Part shown: in pieces, positions 27,297-35,337 of the stretch
Layout: every line of letters begins with the position of its first letter
Numbering within the stretch: position 1 is the stretch's first letter
DNA from: DASUPK01 sp963815045
Lineage (GTDB): Bacteria; Actinomycetota; Thermoleophilia; Solirubrobacterales; 70-9
Length of the DNA stretch: 64,000 bases
Direction: 5' to 3'
NCBI GenBank assembly: GCA_963815045.1
Contig: CAWFET010000002.1
Location: forward strand, 310,001 to 374,000
The notes under the pieces: generated by a model
Databases searched by the model: none
What the model saw: the letters and a program-made list of their open reading frames with translations, nothing else
What the model was told of the DNA's origin: nothing
Program-made: the position numbers and the translations under genes

Positions 27297-28982
27297 ATGG
27301 ACGAGGAGAGGCTGCTCGCCTACCACCGCTTCACGCGTGAGCACGGCGTCAACCGCCCGCTCTATTTCCTCGCGCGCCTGATCCTCGTCCCGTTCTTCCT
27401 CCTCTACTTCCGCCTGGTGCGCATCGGGCGAGAGCACGGCAAGGTCAAGGGCCCGCTGATCGTGGCGGCGAACCACCGCAGCTTCCTCGACCCCTTCGTG
27501 ATCGGTGCCTCGCTGCCGTGGAACCGGCCTCTCCACTACGTCGCCAAGATGGAGCTCTTCGACAAGCGCTGGCAGGGCTGGATCCTCAACCGCCTCGGCG
27601 CCTATCCGGTTCGCCGCGGCCAGTCCGACGAGCAGACCCTGATCACCTCCCGCGAGGTCCTCGAGCGGGGCGGCGCCGTCTGCATCTTCCCCGAGGGCAC
27701 GCGGCATCGGACCGGGTCGCTGGCCCGGCCCAAGCGGGGCTTCGGGCGGCTCGCACTCGAGACGGGCGCGGCCGTCCTTCCCGTCGCCGTCCATGGCACC
27801 GAGCAGGTCCGGCGCGGCTGGAAGATCCGCCCCCGGAAGGTCAAGGTCCGCACAGGGCGTGCGCTCACCTTCCCGCGCACCGAGGATCCGTCGCCGGCGC
27901 TCGCCAATTCGGTCGGCGCCCGCGTCTGGCCGGTGATCGAGCTGCAGTGGGAGTGGCTCGGCGGTCTGCCCCCTCTGCGCAAGGCCGCGGTGATCGGCGC
28001 CGGCAGCTGGGGCACCGCGGTGGCCGTCCTGCTGGCGCGCGGAGGCCTCGAAGTTCAGCTCGGGACCCGCACCTCCGAGCGGGCCGACGAGATGAACGAG
28101 ACCCGGACGAACGAGCAGTACCTCCCCGGCGTGCACCTGCCCGACACCCTCACCGTCAAGCGGGCGGCCGACATCGAGCTCGCGGGCATCGACCTCGTCT
28201 GCCTCGCCGTGCCCTCGGCCGCCCTGCCGCAGGCCGTGGGCGCGATCGGCGACCGGGTCGGTCAGCGTGCCTCCGTCCTGCTGCTCAGCAAGGGGATGGT
28301 CGCCCCGATGGCCGCGCTTCCCTCCGAGTACGTCTCCGAGCGCATCCGCGCTCGCGCCGTCGCCTCGCTCGGCGGGCCGGCCCACGCCAAGGAGGCGGTC
28401 TCGGGCACCGCGGCCCTCGTCCTCGGCAGCCGCGACGCCGATCTCCGCGACCAGCTCGGCAGCGTCTTCGACGAGGCGGGGCTCGTCTGCGAACGCTCCG
28501 AGGACATGATCGGAGTGGAGGTCGCGGGCGCCGCCAAGAACGCCGCCGCCCTCGCGGGCGCGGCGGCGCGGGCGCAGGGAATGAACGCGGCGGGAATCGC
28601 CACGGCGCAGGTCTGGCGCGAATGCGTGGCCTACGCCCGTGCACGCGGCGCCCTGCACGAGACGTTCGCCGGCATCGCGGGCGTCGGCGACCTGACGGCG
28701 ACGATCCTCGCCGAGGGCAGCCGCAACCGCCGGGCCGGTGAGCTGCTGGGCGAGGGAACCCCGGCCGAGCAGATCCCGGAGATCATCGGCCAGGCCTCCG
28801 AGGCGCTCGACTCCGTTCCGCTGATCACCGCGGCGGTGCGCCATGCGGGGATGGACTGTTCCTCGCTCGAGGGGCTGACCGGCCTGATCGCCGGTGAGAT
28901 CTCCCCCGCGGAGTGGATGGCGCGCGTCAGGCAGGCCGAGCGTGCAAGGCGGGAACCGGTTGCCGGAGGCCGGGCGGCATGA
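27297..28982 (+). CDS. Fusion: PlsC-type acyltransferase + GpsA glycerol-3-phosphate dehydrogenase
   Basis: One 561-residue ORF with two complete enzymes of phospholipid entry. Residues about 30-215 are a PlsC/LPLAT acyltransferase: NHRSFLDP near 60 (the HX4D catalytic motif) and FPEGTRHRTG near 134. Residues about 230-545 are GpsA (NAD(P)H + DHAP to sn-glycerol-3-phosphate): GAGSWGTA dinucleotide loop, SKGM, the catalytic Lys in GAAKNAAALAGA, GVGDL and SRNRRAGE. The linker (QWEWLGGLPPLRKA) is short and no internal stop or frameshift is seen. It would couple G3P synthesis to acylation at the membrane. The C-terminus runs into the next sigma gene by 25 bp only. Confidence 0.92.
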   Translation: MDEERLLAYHRFTREHGVNRPLYFLARLILVPFFLLYFRLVRIGREHGKVKGPLIVAANHRSFLDPFVIGASLPWNRPLHYVAKMELFDKRWQGWILNRLGAYPVRRGQSDEQTLITSREVLERGGAVCIFPEGTRHRTGSLARPKRGFGRLALETGAAVLPVAVHGTEQVRRGWKIRPRKVKVRTGRALTFPRTEDPSPALANSVGARVWPVIELQWEWLGGLPPLRKAAVIGAGSWGTAVAVLLARGGLEVQLGTRTSERADEMNETRTNEQYLPGVHLPDTLTVKRAADIELAGIDLVCLAVPSAALPQAVGAIGDRVGQRASVLLLSKGMVAPMAALPSEYVSERIRARAVASLGGPAHAKEAVSGTAALVLGSRDADLRDQLGSVFDEAGLVCERSEDMIGVEVAGAAKNAAALAGAAARAQGMNAAGIATAQVWRECVAYARARGALHETFAGIAGVGDLTATILAEGSRNRRAGELLGEGTPAEQIPEIIGQASEALDSVPLITAAVRHAGMDCSSLEGLTGLIAGEISPAEWMARVRQAERARREPVAGGRAA

Positions 28983-28995
28983 TCGCCCCCGCGAG

Positions 28996-29001
28996 TACGC
29001 T
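28996..29001 (+). promoter_or_regulatory. -10-like TACGCT before the first ECF sigma gene
   Basis: TACGCT is followed by TGCCGT and the GTG at 29008. Confidence 0.45.
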
Positions 29002-29007
29002 TGCCGT

Positions 29008-29574
29008 GTGTCGGATTCCGAGCAGGTCGCCGCGAGCAACGGCGCGCCGAGGGAGTCGAAGGCCGAGCTCGATCGCGCCTTCGAGGAGCTCTACCGCGAT
29101 CACCTGCGCGACGTCTACTCGTACTCGTACTACCGCGTCGGCAATCACCACGACGCCGAGGACGTCACCGAGCAGGCCTTCCTCCAGGCGTACCGGCACT
29201 TCGAGCGCGCCCGGCGCGAGTCGAACGGCCGCCCGCTTCGCCCCTGGCTCATCCGCATCGCGCACAACCTCGCCTCCAACTACCACCGCGACCGGGCCCG
29301 GCGCCCTCAGCGGGTCCTCGAGGAGTCGGAGCCGATCGCCGCGCCGCATGGGACCGAGCGGATCGTCGAGGGACGGGAGGAGCTGAAGAGCGTGATGGAC
29401 CACCTCCAGCATCTGCCCGACGATCGCCGCGACGCCCTGATCATGCGGTTCGCGCTCGGCATGGACAACCGCGAGATCGCCCGGTCACTCGGCCGGTCGG
29501 ACGGCGCGACCAAGGTCCTGATCCACAGGGCGATCAAGCAGCTCGAGGAGGAGATGAGCGTCAATGGCGGCTGA
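29008..29574 (+). CDS. ECF-type RNA polymerase sigma factor
   Basis: 188 residues from GTG 29008; the longer reading to 28894 overlaps gpsA and adds no conserved sequence. Region 2 is seen in HHDAEDVTEQAFLQAYRHFE (about residues 46-65) with RPWLIRIAHNLASNYHRDR, and region 4 in LGMDNREIARSLGRSDGATK (about 150-169). It overlaps the next gene by 11 bp, which suggests that gene encodes a partner. The sigma class cannot be named from sequence alone. Confidence 0.9.
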   Translation: MSDSEQVAASNGAPRESKAELDRAFEELYRDHLRDVYSYSYYRVGNHHDAEDVTEQAFLQAYRHFERARRESNGRPLRPWLIRIAHNLASNYHRDRARRPQRVLEESEPIAAPHGTERIVEGREELKSVMDHLQHLPDDRRDALIMRFALGMDNREIARSLGRSDGATKVLIHRAIKQLEEEMSVNGG

Positions 29575-29932
29575 GACCCCGGGCGACGTCGAGAACCTGC
29601 TTCGCTCGGCCCTCCGGCCGATCGAGCCTCCGGAGAAGCTTTCCGGGCGGGTGGAGGAGACCCTGAGCGCTGTCACCGAGGCCGCCGCCGAAGAGCTCTC
29701 CGCCTGGGCGGACGAGCTCTCCGAGTCCGAGCTCCGCTCCCTCCGGGACCCACGCAACTGGGTGCGCCCGGCCGCCGCGATCGCAGCAGGCGGAGTCGCG
29801 GCGGGGGGCCTGGTCCTGGTCGAGTTGCGCCGCCGCGGCGGCAAGAGGCCCTCGCGCTTCTCAGAGCTGGCAGACCAGGTCTCGGATATCGCCGATCAGG
29901 TCCGAGATCAGGTCCGCAGCCGCCGCGACTAG
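29564..29932 (+). CDS. Single-pass protein downstream of ECF sigma factor, possible anti-sigma
   Basis: 122 residues: an N-terminal soluble helical part (VENLLRSALRPIEPPEKLS, AAAEELSAWADELSESELRS), one membrane segment near 68-88 (RPAAAIAAGGVAAGGLVLVE), then a basic, coiled C-terminus (ELADQVSDIADQVRDQVRSR). No zinc-binding HxxxCxxC motif, so not a classical ZAS anti-sigma. The 11-bp overlap with the sigma gene and the membrane anchor make an anti-sigma or accessory role plausible, not proven. Confidence 0.7.
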   Translation: MAAETPGDVENLLRSALRPIEPPEKLSGRVEETLSAVTEAAAEELSAWADELSESELRSLRDPRNWVRPAAAIAAGGVAAGGLVLVELRRRGGKRPSRFSELADQVSDIADQVRDQVRSRRD

Positions 29933-29939
29933 CCGAGCT

Positions 29940-30380
29940 CTACGTCGCCGCCGCCGCCCGGCCCACTGGACGAGACGCGAAGTACGCGATCACCCCGGTG
30001 ATCCCCAGGATCAGATGCAGGACGTTGTCCTCGTTGTTGACGGGAACGAGCTTGATCAGCACGTCGTCTTTGGCGACGAAGGTGATCCCGCCATCGCCCG
30101 TCGCGATGAAGCCGAGGACGCAGAGGACGATGTAGAGGACACCGACGAAGAGCGCCGCCCCGCGCGCCGCGGATCCCGCGCAGACGAGCAGCAGCGCCCC
30201 GATCGCGATGTGCACGACGTTGTGCCAGCCGTTCACCGAGAGCACGCCGAACACGTCGTCGGCCCTGATCGAGTCCCCGGTGGCGAAGCTGGCCTCATAG
30301 AAGAATCCGATGATCCCAGCGATCACCAGGACCGCACCGACCAGCAGGCAGTACAACCTGGCGGGACTTGCCTCATCCAT
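29940..30380 (-). CDS. DUF4383-type membrane protein
   Basis: 146 residues with four hydrophobic segments, and the family feature NGWHNVVHIAIGALLL after the first loop, matched by EDNVLHLILGITGV before the last helix (paired His-containing helices). Good Shine-Dalgarno (AAGGAGG) before the ATG. Function of the family is unknown. It is flanked by two ECF sigma genes and may be part of one regulon. Confidence 0.85.
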   Translation of the reverse strand: MDEASPARLYCLLVGAVLVIAGIIGFFYEASFATGDSIRADDVFGVLSVNGWHNVVHIAIGALLLVCAGSAARGAALFVGVLYIVLCVLGFIATGDGGITFVAKDDVLIKLVPVNNEDNVLHLILGITGVIAYFASRPVGRAAAAT

Positions 30381-30472
30381 CGCTACCTCCTTGCAGCCGT
30401 GATCCGTTTACGTGAACCGCTCGTAGCCATGTTCGTGGGAGGACGCCAACCAGATCATCCCGAGTCGCGCCG

Positions 30473-31045
30473 ATGACGCGCGCTGAGGTCCAGCGCCTTG
30501 CGGACGAGGACCTGATGCCCCTCGTCGCGCGCGAGGACCCGCTGGCCTTCGAGGTCTTCTATGACCGGCACGCCGGAGCGGCGTATTCACTCGCCTACCG
30601 GATCGTCGGCAGCCGGACGGCGGCCGAGGACGTCACGCAGGAGGCCCTGCTCTCGATCTGGCGGAGCGGAGCCCGCTACGACCGCGCCCGCGGCAGCGTC
30701 CGCTCCTGGACCCTCGGGATCGTCCGCAATCGGGCCATCGACTGGCTGCGCAAGGAGTCCGGCCGCTCGCCGAAGCTGGCCTCCGGCGGCGAGGAGCTGC
30801 TCGAGCGCACGGCGTCAGATGAGCTCACCGAGGCCGAGGCGCTCCGCCGCGAGACTGCCCAGGAGGTCCGGGGAGCGATCAAGGGCCTGCCCGATGACCA
30901 GTCGAGGGTGATCCAGCTCGCCTTCTTCGGCGGCTTCAGCCACTCGGAGATCGCGGAGATGCTGAACGAGCCACTTGGCACGGTGAAGGGCCGGATGCGC
31001 CTCGGAATGGACAAGGTCAGGGCGACCCTGGCGGAGGGCTGGTGA
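30473..31045 (+). CDS. ECF sigma factor, SigK-like
   Basis: 190 residues. Region 2: AEDVTQEALLSIWRSGARYD and SVRSWTLGIVRNRAIDWLRK; region 4: LAFFGGFSHSEIAEMLNEPL followed by GTVKGRMRLGMDKVR. It overlaps the anti-sigma gene by 4 bp (GTGA), the classic coupled arrangement of SigK/RskA in Actinobacteria. Bound anti-sigma is expected to hold it inactive until proteolysis; the inducing signal is unknown. Confidence 0.93.
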   Translation: MTRAEVQRLADEDLMPLVAREDPLAFEVFYDRHAGAAYSLAYRIVGSRTAAEDVTQEALLSIWRSGARYDRARGSVRSWTLGIVRNRAIDWLRKESGRSPKLASGGEELLERTASDELTEAEALRRETAQEVRGAIKGLPDDQSRVIQLAFFGGFSHSEIAEMLNEPLGTVKGRMRLGMDKVRATLAEGW

Positions 31046-31737
31046 TCGGCGACCACCCGGACAGAGACGAGCTGGTCGCGTACGCGCTGGGGGCTCTGGA
31101 CCCGGGGGAGACCGCGGAGGTCGAGGCGCACGCGCCGACATGCGCACGCTGCACGCGGGAGCTCGAGGCACTCGCTCCCGCGGTGGCGGTGCTCGGCGAA
31201 TCGGTGGAGCAGCTCGAGCCGCCGCCGGAGTTGCGCGAACGCGTCCTGGCGGAGGTCCACGCCGATGTCGCCCGGACCGCGGAGGTCCGGGAGCCGGCGG
31301 CGCCCCCGCGCCGGCGGCGCGGCTGGCGCGGGCTGCTGACGCGCCCTGCCCTCGCCGTCGGAATCGCGATCGTCGTGGCCGCCATCGGCGGCTACGTCAT
31401 CGCCGGCAACGGCGGCGGAGAGGGGGGAGGCGCGGAGACCGTCCCGGTCGTCGCGCAGCAGGGCATCGGCGGCACGATGGCGGTCGGCGAGAACACCTCG
31501 ATGCTCGACCTGCACGGCCTCCACCAGCTGAGCGGGCGAGAGGTCTACCAGGTGTGGGTGGCCAACGGGAACAGCGTGCGGCCCTCGTCCAACTTCATCC
31601 CCGATGAGACCGGCCGCGCGATGACCGCGGTCGACGGCCATCTCAGCTCGGGCACGAAGGTGATGGTCACCAAGGAGCCCCATCCCGGCCGCACCGTGCC
31701 GACGCCGCCGATCCTGCTGAGCGCGACGATCCAGTAG
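31042..31737 (+). CDS. Anti-sigma-K factor RskA-like protein
   Basis: 231 residues. The N-terminal anti-sigma domain has a zinc-type H-x3-C-x2-C (EAHAPTCARC, about residues 30-39). A basic stretch (PPRRRRGW) precedes one membrane helix near 98-118 (ALAVGIAIVVAAIGGYVIAG). The extracytoplasmic part is an RskA C-terminal domain (GREVYQVWVANGNSV, PHPGRTVPTPPILLSATI). GTG start within the end of the sigma gene. Predicted to sequester the SigK-like factor at the membrane; site-2-protease control is inferred from relatives. Confidence 0.93.
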   Translation: MIGDHPDRDELVAYALGALDPGETAEVEAHAPTCARCTRELEALAPAVAVLGESVEQLEPPPELRERVLAEVHADVARTAEVREPAAPPRRRRGWRGLLTRPALAVGIAIVVAAIGGYVIAGNGGGEGGGAETVPVVAQQGIGGTMAVGENTSMLDLHGLHQLSGREVYQVWVANGNSVRPSSNFIPDETGRAMTAVDGHLSSGTKVMVTKEPHPGRTVPTPPILLSATIQ

Positions 31738-31760
31738 CCGGGACGAAGAGTCCGCTGGTC

Positions 31761-31766
31761 TAGGCT
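31761..31766 (+). promoter_or_regulatory. -10-like TAGGCT before the rhomboid gene
   Basis: TAGGCT, then GGCCGGGAT, then ATG at 31776; no ribosome site. Confidence 0.5.
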
Positions 31767-31775
31767 GGCCGGGAT

Positions 31776-32618
31776 ATGGAGGCGACCCAGACGCGCCAGA
31801 CGTGTTACCGCCACCCGGACCGGGAGACCGGCGTGTCCTGCTCGAACTGCGGCAGGCCGATCTGCCCGGAGTGCATGACCTCGACCTCGGTGGGGATGCG
31901 CTGTCCGGAGTGTGCCCGGCAGACCACCAAGGTCCGCGTCGGCCAGGGCGCCTTCAGCCCCACCGCGGGGAAGATGCCCGCGACGATTGCGCTGATCGCG
32001 ATCAACGTGATCGTCTTCCTGGTGGAGCTGGCCGGCGGCGGGGCAGGTCAGTTCAGCGGCGGGGGATCGGTGATCCACGACGCCGGCCTACACGGGCCAG
32101 ATGTGGCGAACGGCGACTGGTGGCGAATCATCTCCGGCGGCTTCCTGCACGCGGGATTCCTCCACCTGCTGCTCAACATGTACGTCCTCTACGTCGCGGG
32201 CAGCATCCTCGAGCCCGGTATCGGCACACCGCGCTTCCTCGGCATCTACTTCGTCTCGCTGATCGCGGGCTCGCTCGGTGTGTTGATCCTCGATCCGAAC
32301 ACCTTCACCGTCGGCGCCTCCGGCGCGATCTTCGGCCTGATGGCAGGCGTGATCGTCGTGGCGCGGGGGAGGGGCGTCGAGCAGCTCGCGCAGCAATTCG
32401 GCCTCTTCATCGTCCTCAACCTGGTGCTGACCTTCTCGATTCCGGGAATCTCGATCGGAGGGCACATCGGCGGCCTGATCGGCGGGGCCGTCGCCGCCCT
32501 TCTGGTGATCTTCGTGGAGCGACGGATGAGCGGCCGCCCCGGATACACCCTGGAGATCGCCGGGATCCTGTTCTTGATCGCGGCGACGTTCGCCGGGGCG
32601 CTAGCGGTGGCGGGTTAG
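31776..32618 (+). CDS. Rhomboid-family intramembrane serine protease with N-terminal zinc finger
   Basis: 280 residues. Residues about 10-47 carry a B-box-like zinc-binding region (CYRHPDRETGVSCSNCGRPI, then CPECMT and CPECAR). After a linker come about six membrane helices with HAGFLHLLLNMYVLY, the catalytic Ser in GASGAIFGL and the catalytic His in GGHIGGLIGG. Both catalytic residues are present, so it is probably active and cleaves transmembrane substrates. The last 18 bp overlap the convergent SRPBCC gene. Confidence 0.93.
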   Translation: MEATQTRQTCYRHPDRETGVSCSNCGRPICPECMTSTSVGMRCPECARQTTKVRVGQGAFSPTAGKMPATIALIAINVIVFLVELAGGGAGQFSGGGSVIHDAGLHGPDVANGDWWRIISGGFLHAGFLHLLLNMYVLYVAGSILEPGIGTPRFLGIYFVSLIAGSLGVLILDPNTFTVGASGAIFGLMAGVIVVARGRGVEQLAQQFGLFIVLNLVLTFSIPGISIGGHIGGLIGGAVAALLVIFVERRMSGRPGYTLEIAGILFLIAATFAGALAVAG

Positions 32619-33347
32619 CCCGCGGATCCGTCCGGTAACGGCGCCGGCCACCTCGAATCCTGCGCCCAGCGCCCGGCGCGCCACGCCCAGGCCGAGTCCT
32701 GCCGCCCGGCCCGCCAGCTTGACGGGGAGCTCGACAATTGAGCCGTTCTCCGCAGGGGCCCAGTCCTCGGGTTCTTCTCGGGCCGGCGGGGCAGCCTTCG
32801 GCGGCGGCTTGATGCCGACCTTCTCGGCGAGTGCGTCCTCCCTCGCCCGGTCGTCCGGGGACTTCGCCTTGGCGCCGTTGCTCGCCTTGGCCCGGCGCGC
32901 GGAGGCGGCCCGCCGCTCGGCCTCCCTCTTCAGATCCTCGACCGAGCCCTTCAGGGTTGTCTTGTGGGCCCGGCGGGCGACCGGCCCCGGGAGCGGGATG
33001 CCGACCTCGAGCCCGAGCTTGTAGGTCGCCCGAGTTCGCTCACCTCCCAGGTCCTCGAACAGGTAGTGGCCGTCGGCCCCGTTGATGCCGTTGCCCTCGA
33101 CGAAATCCCATTCGATCCGGGCCGGCTCGTCGTAGCTGTAGTCGAGCGTGTAGTCGACCTTCCGGACCTTGGCGTCGACGAAGAGGCGGACCTTCTTTCC
33201 CCGGCCCTTCTCGTCCCAGTCGAGCACCTCGGTGTCGACGACGGCGCCCTGCCAGGAGGGAAAGGTTTCGTAGTCGATGATCGCCGCGAAGCAGGTCTCG
33301 ATCGGGGCATCGATCTCGACGCTGTGCTCGGCCCAGTTCAAGCCCAT
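32601..33347 (-). CDS. SRPBCC (START-like) family protein with basic C-terminal extension
   Basis: 248 residues. Residues about 1-145 form a polyketide-cyclase/START-like ligand-binding fold (VEIDAPIETCFAAIIDYETF, PARIEWDFVEGNG, YLFEDLGGERTRATYKL). The remaining 100 residues are Ala/Lys/Pro rich and end in a hydrophobic/basic segment (LAGRAAGLGLGVARRALGAG) that could touch the membrane. Its start overlaps the end of the BtuF-like gene by 10 bp, so they are cotranscribed. Ligand unknown. Confidence 0.85.
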   Translation of the reverse strand: MGLNWAEHSVEIDAPIETCFAAIIDYETFPSWQGAVVDTEVLDWDEKGRGKKVRLFVDAKVRKVDYTLDYSYDEPARIEWDFVEGNGINGADGHYLFEDLGGERTRATYKLGLEVGIPLPGPVARRAHKTTLKGSVEDLKREAERRAASARRAKASNGAKAKSPDDRAREDALAEKVGIKPPPKAAPPAREEPEDWAPAENGSIVELPVKLAGRAAGLGLGVARRALGAGFEVAGAVTGRIRGLTRHR

Positions 33348-34243
33348 GTCGTCTCCTCCACGCGTTCGAAGGCAACACCGTCCGGGGCGTCAACCCTATC
33401 CGGGTGGAGCAGGTGGGCGAGGAGCTCGGTGCCCTCGACCAGCCGGGGACCGGGTCGTGAGAAGGAGGCCGCGGCGTCGACCGTCCAGACCTGCTGGGCG
33501 CCGATCGAGGCGATCTCGGCCGCGTGGCCGTCGACCTCCGAGAGGGCCCGAGCCGCGTCCCAGCCGCATGGCATCGCGACGACGATCTCGGCGCCCGAGC
33601 GGGCGATCTCGTCCCATTCGGCGGTGCGTGACTTCTGGCCCGCGACGCCGAGGACGTCCTCGCCGCCTGCGATCTCGATCATCTCGGGCACCCAATGGCC
33701 GCCGATGAACGGCGGATCGAGCCACTCGAGGGCCAGCACCCGCCGGCGCTCCTCGTCTGCAACGGCCGTGCACACCGCATCGAGCCGGCGATCGAGATCG
33801 GCGCGGAGGGCGATGGCTCGATCGGCGACCCCCGTCGCCTCGCCCAGCCGCGGGACATCCGCCAGGACTTCGGCGAGATTGGAGGGATCGAGCGAGATGA
33901 CACGCGGCCGGCTCGGGAGCCGGCCGGCGACCGCGACGACGTCGTCGTAGGAAACCGCGCAGACCTCGCAGACGGCCTGGGTGACGATCAGGTCGACGTC
34001 GAGCTCGGCGAGGGCGGGCTCATCAAGCTCGTAGAGGTGGCGTCCCTCGCCGGTGAGCCGCCTGACCTCGGCATCGATTTCGCCCGCTGAGAGCCCCTCG
34101 GGGACCAGGCTGCGGGTCAGATGACGCTTGCCCACCGCCTGCGGCGGGTAGTCGCACTCGTGAGTGACGGCGACGACTTGCTCGCCAAGGCCGAGGGCGA
34201 ATAGCATCTCGGTCGCGGACGGGACCAGGCTCGCGATTCGCAC
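33338..34243 (-). CDS. BtuF-like cobalamin-binding protein without signal peptide
   Basis: 301 residues from GTG 34243; the longer reading to 34600 is antisense to the pterin dehydratase. It has the helical-backbone metal/cobalamin receptor fold (TIGR/COG0614 type): RIASLVPSATEMLFALGLGE at the start, THECDYPPQA, LIVTQAVCEVCAVSY, VVAMPCGWDAARAL. The substrate-binding proteins of ABC importers normally carry a signal or lipobox, but none is seen and no permease or ATPase is nearby, so a cytoplasmic corrinoid-binding or orphan role is possible. Confidence 0.85.
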   Translation of the reverse strand: MRIASLVPSATEMLFALGLGEQVVAVTHECDYPPQAVGKRHLTRSLVPEGLSAGEIDAEVRRLTGEGRHLYELDEPALAELDVDLIVTQAVCEVCAVSYDDVVAVAGRLPSRPRVISLDPSNLAEVLADVPRLGEATGVADRAIALRADLDRRLDAVCTAVADEERRRVLALEWLDPPFIGGHWVPEMIEIAGGEDVLGVAGQKSRTAEWDEIARSGAEIVVAMPCGWDAARALSEVDGHAAEIASIGAQQVWTVDAAASFSRPGPRLVEGTELLAHLLHPDRVDAPDGVAFERVEETTWA

Positions 34244-34252
34244 CCCACGAAT

Positions 34253-34531
34253 ATGGCACTTCTCAGCGACGAGCAGATCAAGGAGGGGCTCAAGGGCCTC
34301 GAGGGCTGGCGGCAGCGGGGCGAGTACATCGTCAAGAGCTTCGATCGCGGTGACTTCAAGGGGTCGGTCGAATTCGTCGACTCGATCGTCGGGCCGGCCG
34401 AGGAGATGGGCCATCACCCCGACATCGCGATCTCCTGGAGTCAGGTCGAGGTGGCGATCTCGACCCACTCCGAGGGCGGCATCACCGAGAACGACTTCGA
34501 GCTCGCCAAGCAGGTGGAGGCGCTCGCCTAG
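34253..34531 (+). CDS. 4a-hydroxytetrahydrobiopterin dehydratase (PCD/DCoH)
   Basis: Regenerates the pterin cofactor after aromatic amino acid hydroxylation, or acts on related pterins (molybdopterin salvage) when no hydroxylase is present. The 92 residues contain the family signature EEMGHHPDIAISWSQVEVAI with the catalytic His pair, and THSEGGITENDFELA. ATG 34253 lies only 9 bp from the opposite-strand start of the BtuF-like gene. No phenylalanine hydroxylase gene is in the window. Confidence 0.93.
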   Translation: MALLSDEQIKEGLKGLEGWRQRGEYIVKSFDRGDFKGSVEFVDSIVGPAEEMGHHPDIAISWSQVEVAISTHSEGGITENDFELAKQVEALA

Positions 34532-35268
34532 CCGCTGCCAGGCCGCCGCTTGCAGCGGCGACCTGATGGCGAAGCCGTCCGTTTCCTCCGCTTGCGGCAC
34601 TTCTTCCTGTGCCTGACCGCGCCGGCCACGCCACCTGAGGCGAGCGCCGGCCCGTCAGGCGAGACCTGCCCGACCGGCGGCGGTGCGCCGCCCGCGTAGA
34701 TCTGGGCCCGCTCCTCCGGCGTGTCGACCTTGGCCGCGCAGGCCGGATCCGCCGGGATGTCGCCGACGACGTAGGCGCCGCCACCTCCCTGGTCGAAGTA
34801 GGGCTGGAACTGCTCGGGGATCGTTCCGGGAGGGAACGATGCGGGCTGCCCGAGGAAGCGCAGGTTCTGGATGTTCACTCCACCGGCGCCGATCGCCTTG
34901 TCGAAGAAGTACTGGCCGTCCCAGTGCCAGAGCTCGGGCTGCTCGCCCTGGACGATCGAGCCCGTCCAGTGGTCCGACTGGTAGTAGAAGCACTTGTCCA
35001 CCGCGGCGGCAACCCGGGCGGGCTCCTTGGTGAGGAAGTCGACGATGCCGAGGTCGGTGACGTTCTGCTGGGTCTTGTCGAACTCCACGCAGAACGGATC
35101 GGCGCCCGGGTCCGGGAAGTCCGTGCCCGTGCCAACGTCCTGAATCGTGCAGTTGAAGGGGCTCGAGCCGTCCCAGGGGGCTATCGGTCCCGCCGGTTGA
35201 TCGGCCGCCGCCGGCGCCGCGCCGATCAAGAGCGCCGCGACCGCGATCCCTGTCGCCCGTCTCCACAT
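34528..35268 (-). CDS. Secreted protein with GGVAGA and polybasic C-terminus
   Basis: 246 residues: signal peptide (residues 1-22, WRRATGIAVAALLIGAAPAAA), then about 170 residues with conserved-looking Trp/Phe/Cys (FNCTIQDVGTG, PFCVEFDKTQQ, ELWHWDGQYFFDK). After a Pro/Gly linker comes GGVAGAVRHRKKCRKRRKR and a second Cys flanked by Arg. I do not recognise the body. It is divergent from a Tat-signal small subunit and a GMC oxidoreductase whose C-terminus also carries GGVAGA plus a basic tail, so these products may act together outside the membrane. Confidence 0.8.
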   Translation of the reverse strand: MWRRATGIAVAALLIGAAPAAADQPAGPIAPWDGSSPFNCTIQDVGTGTDFPDPGADPFCVEFDKTQQNVTDLGIVDFLTKEPARVAAAVDKCFYYQSDHWTGSIVQGEQPELWHWDGQYFFDKAIGAGGVNIQNLRFLGQPASFPPGTIPEQFQPYFDQGGGGAYVVGDIPADPACAAKVDTPEERAQIYAGGAPPPVGQVSPDGPALASGGVAGAVRHRKKCRKRRKRTASPSGRRCKRRPGSG

Positions 35269-35279
35269 ACCCGGCGCCG

Positions 35280-35285
35280 ACAGTA
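35280..35285 (-). promoter_or_regulatory. -10-like TACTGT before the secreted-protein gene
   Basis: Minus-strand TACTGT is followed by 11 nt and the ATG at 35268. The spacing is longer than in the other cases. Confidence 0.3.
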
Positions 35286-35337
35286 CCCGGAAGTGGGGTC
35301 CCGGTGCGCCGCTTCCTGGTACGTTCGCCGCCGGGGT

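Noticed and set aside
27195..29039. 614-residue minus-strand frame opposite the PlsC-GpsA gene
   Set aside because: Low-complexity Arg/Gly/Ala shadow with no start signal or motif.
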